A DNA stretch of 53,081 bases from DASSFG01 sp035547915. Lineage in GTDB: Bacteria > Planctomycetota > Planctomycetia > Pirellulales > JAICIG01. Position 1 is the first letter of the stretch, and each line of letters opens with the position of its first letter. Below are positions 1-8,252 of the stretch, piece by piece. The stretch covers positions 1 to 53,081 of the forward strand of contig DASZTS010000083.1 of NCBI GenBank assembly GCA_035547915.1, given 5' to 3'. The notes under the pieces are model-generated. The model saw only the letters and a program-made list of their open reading frames with translations. It made no database searches and had not been told where the DNA came from. The translations under genes were made by a program, and so were the position numbers.

Positions 1-76
1 ACGAGCCATACAATTGAACCATGTGCCGCTCCACTGCGGCTGAATACTCTCCCATCGCTCGGCCCTCCAGTGACCC

Positions 77-96
77 AGGTTGACTTCCGTCAACCT
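77..96 (-). terminator. hairpin at the end of the first gene
   Basis: An 8-bp perfect stem (AGGTTGAC / GTCAACCT) with a 4-base loop overlaps the stop codon of the minus-strand gene that ends at 95. No T-tract follows on the minus strand, so it is at best a weak or Rho-assisted terminator or an mRNA 3' end stabiliser. Confidence 0.35.
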
Positions 97-469
97 ACCA
101 TGCGGCGCAAAATGAGGAAGTTATTTTTCGGCCGGGCCTTATTCGTCCACTTTTGTCTGATTTCAGATTGAGGTAGGCTGCCTGTTCAGCGTCGTTATAG
201 CCAAAGCTCCCGCGCTCCGTGCCGCCGCGGTCAACGATAATGAAAGCGTTCGCCCGAACAATTTTCGCGGCTGGCTGAAGCGCCGCCCGCGCCTCTTTAG
301 CCGGGAGGGCATTAAAGAGCAGCGCGGCGCCCCCAAATAGACAAAGAGCGACAAGCAGCAGCCTTATCCGTTTGCTTTCCGCCGCCAATTGCTCGTTACG
401 AACCTGAAGCTGTTCCAAAACGCCCACGAGTGCCTCAATTTTCCTCGCATAGTCTGCTGTGATTTCCAT
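95..469 (-). CDS. small membrane-anchored coiled-coil protein, probably truncated
   Basis: About 124 residues. An N-terminal helical, Glu/Gln-rich stretch (roughly residues 5-35, likely coiled coil) is followed by one hydrophobic segment (about 37-55) and a soluble part with AKIVRANAFIIVDRGG and GSFGYND. Planctomycete proteins of this type usually carry several repeats of the motif 'V-D--G--R--LG'. Here the reading breaks off after one unit into a basic tail (GRIRPGRKITSSF), so a frameshift or recent truncation is likely. I prefer the ATG at 467-469, preceded by AAAGGG and GGAAAACG, over the ATG nine codons upstream. The function is unknown. Confidence 0.55.
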   Translation of the reverse strand: MEITADYARKIEALVGVLEQLQVRNEQLAAESKRIRLLLVALCLFGGAALLFNALPAKEARAALQPAAKIVRANAFIIVDRGGTERGSFGYNDAEQAAYLNLKSDKSGRIRPGRKITSSFCAAW

Positions 470-1102
470 CGTTTTCCAACCCTTTCGGAAGAGCATCGAT
501 TAGCCCCGGCAACGAATTGCAGCAAAACAAGTCCCCAATATCTCGCCTTGACAAGTTGGGAATGGTCTACCGCGCGGAGTGGCATGTGTCAAATTTTGGG
601 CGCACGAAGTCCAGGATAAGTGGTCTTTGCTTCTAACAGATCGAAGAAGGAACGGCGTCAACATGTGCTCACATCATTTCAGCAGTTCGAACAGATTGCT
701 GTTCATGTCAGCCAACACTCGAGGCTGCCGAGTGCTCGGCGGTTCGGTCATATACGACGGCGGATGTGCCTACACGAGCGAATGGTCTTTCGTCAAAAGC
801 CTCCAATCGGCACGATACGAGGAAGAGGAGTTGCGTGTCATCGCAAGCCGTTCGGATGCGCACGAGGTCTAGATTCAATTCTCTGGCGATGCCGATCGCC
901 ATTGGCGCCAAGTCGAGATAGGAATTGGTGACGGTTGACCGGCGCATTGGTATTCATTGTTTGCCGCCGGCTTGCGTCGGTTTTCCCGCGAACTTGCGGC
1001 ACCACCGCGACAGATCGTCGCGGTTGGGAACCACCCCAGCCCGCGCGTGGCTTGATGGCGCCGATTTGTTCGCGGCGTCGGATTCGTTGATCTGCGGGCG
1101 AT
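470..1102. other. 633-bp stretch without a convincing gene
   Basis: Short open frames exist on both strands (for example minus 708-947 and 954-1163), but none has a recognisable domain, a good start site or a neighbour that supports it. Base composition is lower in GC near 480-900 than in the rest of the window, which would fit decayed sequence. I see no RNA gene or repeat here. Confidence 0.4.
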
Positions 1103-1546
1103 CTACTGCACGGTCTCGCGGCGCATGACCGAGGTGGCGCTGAGAGTTTGCTGGGCGAGCCATTTTGGGCTAGGAAGCCAGCTCACCGAGCTATAGGGAA
1201 TGGTCACCGTGACCATCACGCTCTGGCCATACCCGGCGCTGCTCGGTGGATTGGGATTCACGGTGGTGGTCGCGCCCGAGATGCCTCCAGCGCTCAGGTA
1301 GTTGTTCACAGCCGTGGTCACGTCCGACTGCTGCGAGCCGTCGAGAATGCCAGCCCGGCAACCAAGATGGGCCGCATTCGTCATCAGCGATTGGACCATC
1401 ATGGCACGAGTAAATTCGATCACCCCCAGCACAAAAATGAAGAAAACCGGGGCCACGAAGGCCATTTCGACCGTGACCGCACCGCGCCGTTGGCAACGGC
1501 GACCGGACGGGCGCCGGTGCACGGATAGTCTTGGCATCATCTTCAT
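1103..1546 (-). CDS. TadE-like pseudopilin (second copy)
   Basis: A 147-residue TadE/TadE-like protein. A basic N-terminus (HRRPSGRRCQRRG) leads to GAVTVEMAFVAPVFFIF, the conserved TadE segment with the Glu after a prepilin-like site and a long hydrophobic helix, followed by a small beta-rich periplasmic part. In Tad/Flp pilus systems TadE and TadF are minor pseudopilins cut by TadV. The ATG at 1544-1546 overlaps the stop of the upstream tadE-like gene (ATGA), so the two are probably translationally coupled. It is clearly paralogous to the upstream copy: both carry SDVTTAVNNYLS, ISGA-T, VSW-PSP and QTL-ATSVM-R. No ATPase, secretin or prepilin peptidase gene lies in the window. Confidence 0.8.
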   Translation of the reverse strand: MKMMPRLSVHRRPSGRRCQRRGAVTVEMAFVAPVFFIFVLGVIEFTRAMMVQSLMTNAAHLGCRAGILDGSQQSDVTTAVNNYLSAGGISGATTTVNPNPPSSAGYGQSVMVTVTIPYSSVSWLPSPKWLAQQTLSATSVMRRETVQ

Positions 1547-1962
1547 TGCGTTGTCTGCCTCGCCATAACGCTCGTCGCCGTCAGCGTTTGATTCTTGAGG
1601 AACCACGGGGACGGTACCCACGAAACGTTGCTGTAGGAGATGCTCACGGATACGGTTACTTGGGTCCCCTCCGGTTGTGTTCCGGGATCCGCCGGACTGA
1701 CCGAAGTATTGGCGCCGGAGATCGACACCCCGCTCAAGTAGTTGTTCACAGCCGTCGTGACGTCGCTGGACATCGCCCCGTCCAAGATGCCCACCCGGAC
1801 GCCCTCACGCGAGGCGTTGGTCAGCGACTCCTGCACCATGATCGCCCGGCCGATTTCGATCGAGCCGACCACGCACACCAGGAAGATGGGAGCCACCAAG
1901 GCAAACTCGACGAGCGCTGCGCCCCGGCGGTTTGCCTTAGGCTTTCGACTGATGCGTCTCAT
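1543..1962 (-). CDS. TadE-like pseudopilin (first copy)
   Basis: A 139-residue TadE-like protein: a basic leader (MRRISRKPKANRRG), then AALVEFALVAPIFLVCVVG as the conserved Glu-containing hydrophobic helix (about residues 14-40), then a short exported domain. It starts one base after the stop of the TadG-like gene, with GAGGTGAT directly before the ATG. The close tandem relation with the next gene (shared SDVTTAVNNYLS and SVSW-PSP blocks) points to gene duplication. Expected role: minor pilin or envelope-anchored assembly factor. Confidence 0.82.
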   Translation of the reverse strand: MRRISRKPKANRRGAALVEFALVAPIFLVCVVGSIEIGRAIMVQESLTNASREGVRVGILDGAMSSDVTTAVNNYLSGVSISGANTSVSPADPGTQPEGTQVTVSVSISYSNVSWVPSPWFLKNQTLTATSVMARQTTQ

Positions 1963-1963
1963 A

Positions 1964-3148
1964 TCACCTCACGAGCCACACGGGTGAGAAAATCCCGTAA
2001 GTGTTCTGGGTCTGTGAACCATTGTTAGAACCGGCGGCAATCGCTCCGCGGGAGTAAACCCAGGCCGGTTGCACCGTCAGATGTTTACTGCTCATCGAGC
2101 CGGTCAGGTCCACGTCGAGCACGCGGATGCCGACGAACTGGACGATGTCATACGTCGCGTTGGCGCCGTTGCCAGAAAGGGAGCTGAAGATGGGAATGAT
2201 TCGCGTCTGCCCGATGATGGCGGCGAGGGCACTCTTCGTTCCGGCACTGATGCCGGGGTTGCCGGGCAGATAGAGATTGCCCGTGCTGTCGAGCTGAAGT
2301 GTGCCGCCGAAGGGCGCCAGATCGCTGGCCGACAACCCATACTGAATCTGCCGGACGAGGTTGCTCGTACCGTTGCTGGTTCCGATCGAAACGGTCCCTC
2401 GATTACCAGGAGACCCGGTTCCCTGGGGAAACAGGTTGCACTCCAGGATGCCGTCGGCGCCGGAAACCACCTGTTGGTTGACTGCGTCCCATTTCCAGAC
2501 GTCCGTACCCGTTCCGCCGAGCAGCGAGTTCCACGTCTGCTGGTCGAGGGCGAACGGCATGATCATCAGCGTGCCCGTGCCGCCGCCGGGACCGGTTCCC
2601 GCCGAGGGGATGCCGAAGCCGTTGAAATTCCCAAGAAAGGCCGCCGAGGCGGAAGCACTGGCCGCTTCGCCGTTCTGCCCGAAGATCTTGCCGAAGAACG
2701 AGGGAATGAGGCCATTCTGGCTTGCCGACCGCCGCACAGTGATCTGCACGGCGTTGAAGTTATTGACGCTGCCACTCGTCTGGATGGTAGACGTCTTGTC
2801 GTCGGGGTTGGCCAGATAGCCGATCACTACGTCGGTCGCTGCCAGCCCCGGCGCCTGTGAGCAAACCTTATTGGCCGCGGCATATTGGCTGGCCACGGTG
2901 CTGGCGGCGGTCACGTTGTTGGTCAGATTGACGGTCGTTCCAGGTGTGGCAGAAGACGAGAATCGTAGTTGTTCGCAGGCTGCCAGCGCGGTCGCGTCGG
3001 CCGTGCGCTGTAGCTCTGTCTGGCTGTTGGCCAGGAATCCCAGGTCGACGGCGAAGGCGACCATACCCAGCATGCCGATCATCATGAAGCAAGCCAGGAT
3101 GGCGATGTTTCCTTTGCGCCGGTTCTTGTTCTTATGGCGAGATGTCAT
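1964..3148 (-). CDS. TadG-like pilus assembly protein
   Basis: A 394-residue protein with a short basic N-terminus (MTSRHKNKNRRKGN), then the Tad-domain hydrophobic helix IAILACFMMIGMLGMVAFAVDLG (about residues 15-38) and the typical continuation LANSQTELQRTADATALA. This is the TadG_N/Tad (PF13400-type) pattern. The long C-terminal part is Ser/Thr/Gly-rich with no von Willebrand A motif I can see. The ATG at 3146-3148 has AAAGG about eight bases upstream; the longer open frame upstream runs into the repeat at 3204-3304 and is not used. It lies between a secreted-protein gene and two TadE genes on the same strand, forming an operon. Confidence 0.8.
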   Translation of the reverse strand: MTSRHKNKNRRKGNIAILACFMMIGMLGMVAFAVDLGFLANSQTELQRTADATALAACEQLRFSSSATPGTTVNLTNNVTAASTVASQYAAANKVCSQAPGLAATDVVIGYLANPDDKTSTIQTSGSVNNFNAVQITVRRSASQNGLIPSFFGKIFGQNGEAASASASAAFLGNFNGFGIPSAGTGPGGGTGTLMIMPFALDQQTWNSLLGGTGTDVWKWDAVNQQVVSGADGILECNLFPQGTGSPGNRGTVSIGTSNGTSNLVRQIQYGLSASDLAPFGGTLQLDSTGNLYLPGNPGISAGTKSALAAIIGQTRIIPIFSSLSGNGANATYDIVQFVGIRVLDVDLTGSMSSKHLTVQPAWVYSRGAIAAGSNNGSQTQNTYGIFSPVWLVR

Positions 3149-3203
3149 GATCAGTACCTTTAGGTGAGCGTTGCTCGAATGTTTGCCATTGCCCCACCTT
3201 CTC

Positions 3204-3304
3204 AGAGCAACCGACAAAACCGGATCGAACTCCACAGCAATCGGCGTTTCAGGGCCGATTTGCTGCCCGCGGCGCTCGAGCATTTAGGTTCTGCCAGCCC
3301 CTCA
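3204..3304 (-). repeat. dispersed ~100-bp palindromic repeat, copy a
   Basis: Read on the plus strand this copy begins AGAGCAACCGACAAAACC, the complement of the right end (GGTTTTGTCGGTTGCTCT) of the other copies. It has a central ATCGGCGTTTC-GGGCCGAT dyad and ends in a degenerate left end (CTGCCAGCCCCTC). It starts three bases after the stop codon of the secreted-protein gene and lies inside the pilus operon, before the TadG start. Confidence 0.8.
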
Positions 3305-3307
3305 TAG

Positions 3308-3964
3308 CTAATCGTTCTGTGGATGGACTACCTGCGGCGTGGTGATTTGATTGATGAGTGTCCCGTCCGCGGCATAGTATCTCACGGCCGTCAGGGTCAG
3401 AGACGTAACCAGGTTGCTGGCGAAGCTGACGCCCGAATTGTCCAACGACACGTTTGGGTCGTATCCGTTGAGGTTGTTCGCCGCGGTATTCACAGAAAGG
3501 GTTTCGTCGTCGGTGCCACCGAAGTTGCCCCAGGTGGTCGACTGCCCGTTCACGACCTGAAAGGTCAGGACGCCCTCGGCCAGTGACATCCTGGTCGTCC
3601 ACGTGACGGTTTCATTAGCCGTCTGCATGACGCCGGTCGCCGGAAAATTGGACGTGACGATGGGCGTGTAGGGATTCCAGACGTGTATCTGAAGTCCACC
3701 GGCCGAGTAGGAGGGCTGCGTGCAATAGTTGATGTCGAACGCGCAATAACCTTGGTCGGCCGTCAACGGTGCTATGACGCAAGTTACCTGCGGACCGTCG
3801 AGATCGGCGTCAGGCTGGTTGACCACCAATTGCCAATCTTCTTCGATGCGCGCGACATCGGCACCGAGCGCGGCAGGGGCAACCATAAACGGTGCCATGC
3901 ATGCCAAGCATCTCAGCAATGCTTTCGAAGGGTGGGAGAAGGACGGGTTCTTGCGAACAATCAT
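3308..3964 (-). CDS. secreted protein upstream of the tad genes
   Basis: 218 residues. The ATG at 3962-3964 has an excellent Shine-Dalgarno (GGAGGA about 6 bases upstream). A Sec signal peptide occupies about residues 1-35 (basic start MIVRKN, hydrophobic CLACMAPFMVAPAALGA). The mature part is beta-rich, with several Trp and Asn-rich stretches (WNPYTPIVTSNFPATG, TWGNFGGTDDETLSVN). I do not recognise a family. As first gene of the pilus operon it may be an exported accessory or surface protein of that system, but this is inference from position. Confidence 0.65.
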   Translation of the reverse strand: MIVRKNPSFSHPSKALLRCLACMAPFMVAPAALGADVARIEEDWQLVVNQPDADLDGPQVTCVIAPLTADQGYCAFDINYCTQPSYSAGGLQIHVWNPYTPIVTSNFPATGVMQTANETVTWTTRMSLAEGVLTFQVVNGQSTTWGNFGGTDDETLSVNTAANNLNGYDPNVSLDNSGVSFASNLVTSLTLTAVRYYAADGTLINQITTPQVVHPQND

Positions 3965-4271
3965 GGTTGTTCCTCCAGGATCTGCAGCGTCGCCGTCACG
4001 CAATGGGGGCGCGTTCGGCCCACGACGCGTGGGCTGAATGCAGACCCTCGACTGTCACGAAGTGGCGGAAATGCCTGTTGATGTGGTGGTGGCCGAGGAT
4101 GGCCCCTGATCTCAACGCTAGGTCATACGCGACGCTCAGGCAAATTCGAGCGACGCAGATTCAACCGTGATCTGCTGATTTTTTCCCTTCGCCGACTCAT
4201 GATCAACTGGTTCTTTCGGATGTGAGCATTGCGCCGCCGAACGCGTGACCCGCGGGTGAGGATTCGGCATG
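3965..4271. other. divergent intergenic region
   Basis: About 300 bp between the pilus operon (leaving to the left) and the HAMP-like gene (leaving to the right). It should hold both promoters. I cannot point to clear -35/-10 pairs, and no gene longer than background is seen. Confidence 0.4.
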
Positions 4272-4365
4272 AGATCGGCTGACAAGACTCGGAAGCCGAG
4301 AGCACCATGGGCAGAAAATCGCCCGATTTTTATGGCGGCTCGATCGGGTTTTGTCGGTTGCTCTA
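4272..4365 (+). repeat. dispersed ~100-bp palindromic repeat, copy b
   Basis: Starts AGATCGGCTGACAAGACTC, has a central AAAATCG-CCCGATTTTTA hairpin and ends GGGTTTTGTCGGTTGCTCTA. It sits 42 bp upstream of the ATG of the HAMP-like gene, in the same orientation. Confidence 0.8.
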
Positions 4366-4407
4366 AGCTATGCTTGCGTGGTTTGTCACCGTCTCAGGAG
4401 ATCACCG

Positions 4408-4881
4408 ATGAAGCCCTTCCAACGCAAGAAATTGCTCGTCGAGCGTCAGGTGCAGGGGGCCTTCCTGTTGCGCGCGGTCACCTATTGGTTGACGTGCGTG
4501 CTGATGGTGCTGCTTTTGTTGTTTTTCACAAACATGGTGGCCGAGCCGGTGCGCTCACTCGCCCCGGAGGCCGATGGCCCCTGGCTGAGAGTGGGTCCGA
4601 CCGTGCTATGCGCCGTTCTGTTCTTGCCGGTCGTGGTTTACGACTTTCTTCGGGTCAGCAATCGCCTGGTCGGGCCCGTGCTTCGTTTGCGGAAGGCGAT
4701 GCGAGCGTTAGCGGCGGGCGAGCACGTCGAGCCGTTGCGCTTTCGCGACGGCGACTTCTGGCAAGAGTTTGCCGATGAGTTTAACGCGGTCGCCCGCCTG
4801 GTTCATAGCTCTGGCGGTTGCTGTGCCAAACGCGCGGCTGAATCGCCGGAGGCAGAACTTGTCGGCGCTGGCGCACAATGA
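4408..4881 (+). CDS. membrane protein with HAMP-like segment
   Basis: 157 residues. The N-terminus MKPFQRKKLLVERQVQGAFLLR is followed by two membrane helices (about residues 24-43 and 66-84), then LRVSNRLVGPVLRLRKAMRALAAGE, which resembles a HAMP linker, and FRDGDFWQEFADEFNAVA. Small free-standing proteins of this shape are frequent in planctomycetes and may relay signals across the inner membrane. AGGAG lies 8 bases before the ATG. The tail after FNAVARL is Cys/Ala-rich and does not look like the usual C-terminus, so a late frameshift is possible. The role is unknown. Confidence 0.65.
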   Translation: MKPFQRKKLLVERQVQGAFLLRAVTYWLTCVLMVLLLLFFTNMVAEPVRSLAPEADGPWLRVGPTVLCAVLFLPVVVYDFLRVSNRLVGPVLRLRKAMRALAAGEHVEPLRFRDGDFWQEFADEFNAVARLVHSSGGCCAKRAAESPEAELVGAGAQ

Positions 4882-5047
4882 CGTTGTAAGGCCCCAATTC
4901 GGCACTCTCCGAAACGAATCTGGGCGGAACGTCCGACGCTCACCCAAACGATCCCCGTGAACGATCGCTGCCTTCGCCACAATGACCGTCCCAGGTCGCA
5001 GCGATTCGCGCCGCCGAGGTAGCGTTGACGGCAATCCGCCTCGTCGA

Positions 5048-5069
5048 TACATTCGAATGATCGAATGTA
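5048..5069. promoter_or_regulatory. 22-bp dyad, candidate operator
   Basis: A perfect 9-bp inverted repeat (TACATTCGA / TCGAATGTA) with a 4-base spacer (ATGA), about 140 bp upstream of the rhodanese-methyltransferase gene and in an otherwise empty 328-bp gap (4882-5209). The geometry suits a dimeric helix-turn-helix repressor. No regulator gene lies next to it. Confidence 0.45.
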
Positions 5070-5209
5070 CGAATCAGAGAATCCGGCGTGCCACGGTCGC
5101 TGAATTCAAAGAGGCGGCGGCGAGGTCCCGTTGTCACTCGGGCTTCCGTGTATGTCGATCAGTCCCCTTCTTCTTGTTGGCTGAATTGACGGTCGAGAGC
5201 GAGATACCG

Positions 5210-6280
5210 ATGACTGCAAATCGCCGCGAAACGCCCGCGAAGATGTCGCCCGAGCAGGCCGTGAAGCAAATCAACGAGGGCAGGGCGCTCATTTTCGATG
5301 TGCGGGAGCCGCACGAGTACCGCCACGAGCATATTTCGGGGGCCGTCTCGGTGCCTTTGGAGAAGCTGAGCGCCGAGCATCTCCCTCAGGGGAAGACCGC
5401 CATCCTGTATTGTGGTGCCGGCAAGCGATCATGTCAGGCTGCGGAACGTCTAATGGCATCCAGCCACGCCGACGTGGTCGTGGTCGATGGGGGGATCGTC
5501 GGGTGGAAGAGCGTTGGCCTTCCGACAGAGAGATCGTTGGACAGCTATTCCTCGGATGAGATCAAAGCGGTCGTCGCCGAGCGCTATGGAAGGGTGGCGA
5601 CGGCCCCTCACGCGAGATGCGAATTCCCAGTCGGGCGGCAGTTCGCAGAGAGTGTCGGCTACGAGGCCGCCTCGCTCGATCGCTTACCGAACGGTCTGTG
5701 GGAATCTTTTACAGGGGCCGGTAATCCCCAATCGTATATCGATGCTCGGCCCGGTGAGACACTTCTCGACCTCGGGTGCGGAGCAGGCCTCGACCTGTGC
5801 CTGTATGCGGAGAGGGTTGGTCCCACAGGCAAGCTGTTCGGATTGGACCTATCGGAAGCGATGCTGGACAAAGCCCGCAACAATCTCGCCAGCGTCGGAA
5901 TCGCGAATGTTGAGTTTCTGCATGCCGCGGCCGATGCGATTCCGCTGCCCGACGATTCGGTCGACCTCGTAACCTCGAACGGCATCTACAACCTATCGCC
6001 CGACAAAGACGCCGTGATGCGCGAAGTCGCTCGCGTGCTGAAACCCGGCGGGCGCACGGTATTCGCGGAGATCGTCCTCAAGAGCGAGTTGCCGCCAGAA
6101 GTCCGTCGCGGAATCAACGACTGGTTTCGCTGCATCGGCGGGGCATTGGTCCGCGACGACTTTCTCAGTCGGATGACCTCAAACGGCTTGGTGAACCCGC
6201 AGCTACTATCGATCGGTCGCAACGCGCGTACTCGGCACGAATTGGCCGTTTGTGCCATCGTTCGCGCCGAGAAGCCGTGA
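5210..6280 (+). CDS. rhodanese / SAM-dependent methyltransferase fusion (ArsM-like)
   Basis: 356 residues. Residues about 8-105 form a rhodanese domain (FDVREPHEYRHEHISGAVSVPL) with the active-site loop CGAGKRSC, which contains the sulfur-carrying Cys. Residues about 120-355 form a class I methyltransferase related to arsenite methyltransferases: AERYGRVA, motif I LLDLGCGAGLDL, LDLSEAMLDKAR, ARVLKPGGR and a Cys in RCIGGAL at the place of one catalytic ArsM Cys. A further Cys lies in ARCEFPVGR. Activity on arsenic is not proven; a thiol or other metalloid methyl acceptor is equally possible. The open frame extends upstream, but MTANRRE fits the domain start, with a modest GAGCGAGA site. A dyad lies upstream at 5048-5069. 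Confidence 0.78.
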   Translation: MTANRRETPAKMSPEQAVKQINEGRALIFDVREPHEYRHEHISGAVSVPLEKLSAEHLPQGKTAILYCGAGKRSCQAAERLMASSHADVVVVDGGIVGWKSVGLPTERSLDSYSSDEIKAVVAERYGRVATAPHARCEFPVGRQFAESVGYEAASLDRLPNGLWESFTGAGNPQSYIDARPGETLLDLGCGAGLDLCLYAERVGPTGKLFGLDLSEAMLDKARNNLASVGIANVEFLHAAADAIPLPDDSVDLVTSNGIYNLSPDKDAVMREVARVLKPGGRTVFAEIVLKSELPPEVRRGINDWFRCIGGALVRDDFLSRMTSNGLVNPQLLSIGRNARTRHELAVCAIVRAEKP

Positions 6281-6386
6281 CATGCGTTTCCAATCGCACT
6301 TCGCGCAGCTTTCGAGCCGGCGAGCATCGGTCGACCATGTACGCGCGACCGACCAGACGTCGTAGTGACCGGCCGTGAACCGGCGC

Positions 6387-6412
6387 GATCCCTGAATTGG
6401 TCGGAAGGGATC
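6387..6412. terminator. inverted repeat between convergent genes
   Basis: A 7-bp stem (GATCCCT / AGGGATC) with an 11-base loop lies in the 138-bp gap between the convergent genes ending at 6280 and 6419. There is no T-tract on either side, so this is a weak call for a bidirectional terminator. Confidence 0.3.
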
Positions 6413-6418
6413 CTGCAC

Positions 6419-7324
6419 CTATACCTTGGCCGGCGCCGCCGGTTCGGCGGACTTTTTGACGGCGGGTGCCTCGGCATCGGAAGGACAGTGGGCCGAGGAC
6501 GCTACGTCGTTTGGCGGCGTGGCATTCTCATGCTGCGACGCCCATCCGTTGACCTTCCCCATGAGTTTCCTGAAGACATCCGGATCGTAGCCGATCATGA
6601 ATGCGAAGACCGACACCGTGCCCGCCAATTGCACATATTGATCCTGCGTGGCCTTCGTGATCGCCTGCGTGGTCAACAGGAGGAGCCCGCCCAGCAAGGT
6701 GAGATACATGAAAAAGCCGCGCAGCATGGGCGCGAAACAAACGCGTTGGATCGATGCATGAGAGTCACCCTTGTTGGGTTGCGATCCGTCCACATGAGTC
6801 CAATTGGCGATGCCGCCCAGCAGGGCAGCGATGCACGCCAGAATGCCTGGATTCGTCGGTGTCGAACAGAGGATGACCATGAAGGTGGCCCGCAGCGTTT
6901 CAAACGACGACGTGGCGGCGATGTGCGTGGCATCGAGTTCCGCCATGTACGGCGAGACGGGAATCGCAAAGCCCACCGCGAAGACGACGAGCCAGAGTCC
7001 CGCGAGCGCAATTCCTAGAGCGAACATCCTTCCCTGCCGCGGCGTGTTACCGCCGGCAGCGCGCCCCAATTCGTGCACCGCGGCCTGAACCTTCTTGCGG
7101 TCCTCCGCTCCCAGCCGCCGCCAACTTCGCTCGATCTCTTCGGCGTACTGGTGCATTTCCGAGACGACACCGCGGAATCCCAGCAGATCGCACTCGCTGT
7201 CCGCCGTCGGAGGGCTTGCGGGCAGTGGTTTGGGGCCGCCACCATTGTTCGGCGTGGACGCCGCGTCGTGTGCCCGCAGCCCATTGTCAGAATCCGGTGA
7301 CTCAGGTAACGTTGCAGATGCCAT
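6419..7324 (-). CDS. predicted four-helix membrane protein, unknown function
   Basis: 301 residues. A Pro/Asp-rich disordered N-terminus (1-45) is followed by a charged helical segment (about 50-90), four hydrophobic helices (about 99-121, 147-174, 203-221 and 231-247) and a hydrophilic Ala/Pro-rich tail. I do not recognise a family. The start has a good GAGGAG seven bases upstream. It stands alone, divergent from the DUF5362-like gene and convergent with the methyltransferase fusion. Confidence 0.7.
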   Translation of the reverse strand: MASATLPESPDSDNGLRAHDAASTPNNGGGPKPLPASPPTADSECDLLGFRGVVSEMHQYAEEIERSWRRLGAEDRKKVQAAVHELGRAAGGNTPRQGRMFALGIALAGLWLVVFAVGFAIPVSPYMAELDATHIAATSSFETLRATFMVILCSTPTNPGILACIAALLGGIANWTHVDGSQPNKGDSHASIQRVCFAPMLRGFFMYLTLLGGLLLLTTQAITKATQDQYVQLAGTVSVFAFMIGYDPDVFRKLMGKVNGWASQHENATPPNDVASSAHCPSDAEAPAVKKSAEPAAPAKV

Positions 7325-7508
7325 TCTTTTTGCTCCTCTGCGCGATACCGAAACGCGCTTCGGTCGAGCGGGCCACTAGGGCAAATCCCTCCACCCTTGA
7401 TACCGCACCTTCGTGGCGTACTCAATCCCCCACACGCAGCATTTCGATGCGAGGTCGGTTTCGGCCGCTGTCGAAAAAAGCGGTGCAATCGGCCTGTTCG
7501 CACTCTTT

Positions 7509-7609
7509 AAAGCGACCTACAAAACCGGATCTCGCTCCACAAAAATCGGCGTTTCATCGCCGATCTCTTGCGCACCGCGCTCCGGCTTCCGGGTCTTGTC
7601 AGTCGCTCT
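7509..7609 (-). repeat. dispersed ~100-bp palindromic repeat, copy c
   Basis: On the plus strand it runs from AAAGCGACCTACAAAACCGG through ATCGGCGTTTCATCGCCGAT to GGGTCTTGTCAGTCGCTCT, the reverse orientation of copies b, d, e and f. It lies in the 321-bp divergent gap 7325-7645, 36 bp before the next ATG. The rest of that gap (7325-7508) shows no gene. Confidence 0.8.
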
Positions 7610-7645
7610 TGGTATTCGCTGACCTGTCACCAAGATATTAACAAC

Positions 7646-8125
7646 ATGGCGAGCGACGGTAGGTCCGACATCAACCCATATCAATCTCCGGCGGCACCGA
7701 ATGCCATCGTGCCGAGTGCGGCAAACGCCGGCGACACATCGGATCCGATTATTGAGCTGTTGGCGCAGACTCGTCCGTGGGTGCTATTCCTCGGCATCGT
7801 GGGGCTCCTGGTCTGCGGATTAATCATTGCGCTTTCACTGTTCCGCAGCGTTTTTTCGGCGTTAGGCGCCGGGCCTGGGAAAGGCGGGCAGTTTTTCGGC
7901 GGCTTTCTCTTCGAGGTATTATTCTGGGGTTCTGGATGCGTCGCCTCGTCCTATTTGGTGCGATTCTCGCAGCGCATCCGCGATTTCCGCTATTCACACA
8001 ATGTCGCCGACTTGGAAGCGGCCTTGGCTGCACAGAAACTCTACTGGCGGGTGTCCGGAATTCTGACGGCCTTGTTGCTCTGTTTCTTTCTTCTGGCCGT
8101 TTTTGCATTTATGATAATCGGTTAG
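7646..8125 (+). CDS. small membrane protein, DUF5362-like
   Basis: 159 residues. After a short start comes DINPYQSPAAP, an N-terminal NPYQSP-type stretch frequent in planctomycete membrane proteins. Then come hydrophobic helices at about 48-68, 85-108 and 138-158. The segment RDFRYSHNVADLEAALAAQKLYWRVSGIL resembles the DUF5362 pattern. The ATG at 7646 was chosen because sequence further upstream belongs to repeat copy c; its Shine-Dalgarno is poor. The function is unknown. Confidence 0.65.
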   Translation: MASDGRSDINPYQSPAAPNAIVPSAANAGDTSDPIIELLAQTRPWVLFLGIVGLLVCGLIIALSLFRSVFSALGAGPGKGGQFFGGFLFEVLFWGSGCVASSYLVRFSQRIRDFRYSHNVADLEAALAAQKLYWRVSGILTALLLCFFLLAVFAFMIIG

Positions 8126-8150
8126 TGACACACGATACGGAAAAAGCGTA

Positions 8151-8252
8151 AGAGCGGCTGACAAAATCTAATTGCTGGAGCGCCGCGAGTGACAAATCGG
8201 CCGTGAAACGCCGATTTTTGTGGAGCTCGATAGGGTTTTGTCGGTTGCTCTA
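8151..8252 (+). repeat. dispersed ~100-bp palindromic repeat, copy d
   Basis: Begins AGAGCGGCTGACAAAATC, has a central AAATCGGCCGTGAAACGCCG hairpin and ends GGTTTTGTCGGTTGCTCTA. It starts 25 bp after the stop of the DUF5362-like gene. This is one of the best-preserved copies. Confidence 0.85.

Noticed and set aside
954..1163. small minus-strand frame beside the TadE gene
   Set aside because: It overlaps the end of the TadE gene in another frame, lacks a ribosome site and has no recognised motif.
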